Part shown: positions 62,139 through 64,000 of the stretch, in pieces
Numbering within the stretch: position 1 is the first letter of the stretch
Layout: each line of letters opens with the position of its first letter
From: Flavobacteriales bacterium
Lineage (GTDB): Bacteria; Bacteroidota; Bacteroidia; Flavobacteriales_F; PHOS-HE28
Length of the DNA: 64,000 bases
Assembly: GCA_016705545.1 (NCBI GenBank)
Contig: JADIYA010000012.1
Location: forward strand, 62,001-126,000
Reading direction: 5' to 3'
The notes under the pieces: generated by a model
Told to the model about the DNA's origin: nothing
The model's database searches: none
The model's input: only the letters and a program-made list of their open reading frames with translations
Program-made: the position numbers and the translations under genes

Positions 62139-62996
62139 TTAAGGCTGGAACTTCCGCTCGGCGGCCTGAATCACGGCGTTGGTGGCCGCGTCGTACACAT
62201 AGGTGACCAACTCGCAATTGGCAGCCACCCAAGCCGGATTCATGGAGACACCTGTGTAGGCGAAGGTGAGCGTATCGCCCTGGTTGGCAGCAGCGGCTAT
62301 GGCCACTTGCCCCCAGGCCCCATCCAAGGTCTTGCGGAACACATGTCGGTGGTCGTAGTTGGGCACGTCAGGTGGAGTTGCCTGCGAGTTGTACTGCCAA
62401 TCCACGATGTGGTCCTCTGTCAGGTAGGTAGTGAGCTTGAATTCCCCGCTGATATCCTCGAGCACCGCCACATTCACCGTTGCGCTCACCGTATTGGCGC
62501 CGGCATCGTGCTGCAACTCGCTGATCCATACATCGAACTTGGCATCCTCGTTCACGATTTCCTCGATCGCACTGCCCCAACTCGCGCTCGAAAGCACCGT
62601 GGAGCTGTTGTAAGGAGCTCGGTTCACCATGCCCGAGGGCAGGAACGTGACCGCGAAGTTGGTGGCGTAGGTCTGACCTTCGGTGGTCCTGAAATCCGTG
62701 GCATAGCTCCCATCGGCATTGCTCTGCGGTAGGATGAAGCTCGAGTTGACATTGGCCGCAGCGTGGAGCCCAACCAGGATGAGGTCGTCGCCATACAAGG
62801 TCTTGAGCTGCGCCGCTACGGCATGCGCCGCTGGGCAGTTGTTGCAATGGTGGCCGGTGAATTCCTCGAGCAAGGCACGGCGCTTCACGGACTCCCCGCC
62901 TCCGCCGGAATCATCGCTCCGTTCAACAGGGTTCTCCACTTTGTCACAGCTGACTGCCAATAGGCCAAACGTCGCGCAAAGGATCAGCGTTCGCAT
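62139..62996 (-). CDS. Omp28-related outer-membrane lipoprotein
   Basis: 285 residues. Lipobox signal peptide (MRTLILCATFGLLAVSC), a Ser/Gly-rich linker, then a thioredoxin-like start LLEEFTGHHCNNCPAAHAV with a CxxC and ILVGLHAAA, followed by the beta-rich Omp28 domain. Family known from the 28-kDa outer-membrane protein of Porphyromonas; binding role only inferred. Three bases after the stop of the DUF6029-like gene, so one operon with it. Confidence 0.9.
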   Translation of the reverse strand: MRTLILCATFGLLAVSCDKVENPVERSDDSGGGGESVKRRALLEEFTGHHCNNCPAAHAVAAQLKTLYGDDLILVGLHAAANVNSSFILPQSNADGSYATDFRTTEGQTYATNFAVTFLPSGMVNRAPYNSSTVLSSASWGSAIEEIVNEDAKFDVWISELQHDAGANTVSATVNVAVLEDISGEFKLTTYLTEDHIVDWQYNSQATPPDVPNYDHRHVFRKTLDGAWGQVAIAAAANQGDTLTFAYTGVSMNPAWVAANCELVTYVYDAATNAVIQAAERKFQP

Positions 62997-62999
62997 GAT

Positions 63000-64000
63000 T
63001 CAGAACGTGCTAGTGATGGACAAGGTAAGGCCGTTCGCAGCGGGTACCTGACGGCAAACACCGCCCACGCAGAAGATGCCTGCGCGCTGGCGGCCGTAAT
63101 TCACCTGGAAACGATTGCCTCCGTGGATATAGCCCACCGAGCCGATGGGGTAATGCAGCGCTTCCTGGCCTTTGGCTTCCAGCTCGGGATTGCCCACATA
63201 GTTGTACTGATCCATGGCAGCCAAGAACCAGTGCGGGCTGAAGGTCAGCTCAGCCAGCGCCGTGGCCCAGTTGCCCTGATCCTGCTTGGTGCTCAGGTGC
63301 TGCAATTCGAAGCGCAAGGAGGTGCGGTCGCTGAATTTGTGAAGGCCCTCAACGATGATGATGTCCGTGTACACCACCGGCTTCCCTGGCTTGCCCTGGA
63401 TCACGTCGATGTCATACGCGAGATTCAAGTACGTGACGGCGAGTTCCCAGGAGTCTGAGATCTTCTTACGCAGCTCAATGTTGATGTCCTGGAAGTACTG
63501 CCGATCACTCGCGCCGAAGAGCCGGCTGGTATAGCCCAAGCGCCGCGTGGTATCATCGGCGGCGCCCAAGCGGGTGGTGTCGAGCGCGTAGGCCACGCTG
63601 GCATTCACGGCGAGCTTGGTGCCGTACTTGCCCCCCAAAGCACTGCCCTTCTTGAATTTGTAGAACAGCTCCCCTTGCGCAGCCACTTCGCCATTGGGCT
63701 GCGTGGCGTAGGGATAGAGCGTTGCGGGCAAGTTGTAGGTATGCTGCTTGGCCCGCGGCGGCAAGAAGTTGATGTTGAGGTCGAAGGGAGTCGGCGCGGC
63801 GCGATCACTCTGGAAGAACATGTTGTCGAAGCTGTGCGCCCCAACCGAAGCTCCGAATCCTTTGGAGGAATAGGTGGCATTCAACAGCAGTGCTTCACCG
63901 GGCTTATAGATGAAACCGTTCTTGCCGTTGGGGTCGTTGATCTTGTAGGCGTACTCCGCATAAAGGTCCCATCGCAACGAGGTGAAGTTGACCCTGAGTG
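63000..64000 (-). CDS. DUF6029-like outer-membrane protein, partial (5' end outside window)
   Basis: The frame stays open from the window edge (VNFTSLRWDLYAEYAYKIND) to the stop at 63000, giving 333 visible C-terminal residues. Alternating aromatic strands (GFGASVGAHSFDNMFFQSD, QYFQDINIELRKKISDSW, LRFELQHLSTKQDQGNWATA, HWFLAAMDQYNYVG) and the terminal SITSTF indicate an outer-membrane beta-barrel. The sequence resembles the DUF6029 family seen next to Omp28-type genes in Bacteroidota. Function unknown. Confidence 0.8.
   Translation of the reverse strand, partial: LRVNFTSLRWDLYAEYAYKINDPNGKNGFIYKPGEALLLNATYSSKGFGASVGAHSFDNMFFQSDRAAPTPFDLNINFLPPRAKQHTYNLPATLYPYATQPNGEVAAQGELFYKFKKGSALGGKYGTKLAVNASVAYALDTTRLGAADDTTRRLGYTSRLFGASDRQYFQDINIELRKKISDSWELAVTYLNLAYDIDVIQGKPGKPVVYTDIIIVEGLHKFSDRTSLRFELQHLSTKQDQGNWATALAELTFSPHWFLAAMDQYNYVGNPELEAKGQEALHYPIGSVGYIHGGNRFQVNYGRQRAGIFCVGGVCRQVPAANGLTLSITSTF

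Overview
The window looks like chromosome of a GC-rich, probably uncultivated member of the Bacteroidota, most likely Flavobacteriales. This rests on type IX secretion cargo (choice-of-anchor L proteins with gliding-motility C-terminal domains, several T9SS sorting-domain beta-propellers), a GldL-like membrane protein, an Omp28-type lipoprotein, a Reg_prop/LytS sensor with a LytTR regulator, methionine synthase split into two genes, and TAnnTTTG-like -7 promoter boxes. I saw no rRNA, tRNA, CRISPR array, prophage or intact transposon. Almost all of it is ordinary chromosome.

Layout. 1-3 kb: partial HD-domain gene, a sensor kinase and gpmI. 3-7.8 kb: two tandem secreted choice-of-anchor L paralogs. 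8-11.2 kb: M20 dipeptidase, small proteins, csaA-like, cysQ. 11.3-17.8 kb: surface polysaccharide block (gmd, fcl, two Wzi-like outer-membrane proteins around a WecA-type transferase). 17.8-22.9 kb: lycopene cyclase, a secreted propeller protein, a NadR-like kinase, sufB and sufA. 23.3-31 kb: dinB and dnaE-type polymerases separated by two T9SS propeller proteins. 31-38 kb: thiL, a helical-repeat protein, a small lipoprotein, Reg_prop sensor and LytTR regulator. 38-48 kb: small proteins, aminopeptidase P, a frameshifted secreted protein, NYN-LOTUS protein, LEA14-like lipoprotein, YyaL-like thioredoxin protein, tsaB. 48-56.4 kb: aldehyde dehydrogenase, TolC, OmpA, two-gene methionine synthase behind a SAM-I riboswitch. 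56.4-60.7 kb: cytochrome oxidase accessory operon (heme O synthase, two subunit III genes, subunit IV, SCO, DUF420). 60.8-64 kb: queG, a small conserved protein, Omp28-like lipoprotein and a DUF6029-like protein running off the edge.

The signals that go beyond gene calling are: (1) inverted-repeat elements whose arms are built from short repeated words, different in each element, three of them inserted in frame inside dnaE and others at gene borders; (2) a recurring -7-like box only 4-8 nt before the start codon at about 17 genes, suggesting widespread leaderless or near-leaderless mRNA; (3) a perfect 7-bp inverted repeat just downstream of the suf promoter; (4) four apparent frameshifts (metH twice, queG, one T9SS protein), which may be assembly errors; (5) two copies, in opposite orientation, of a structured intergenic repeat.
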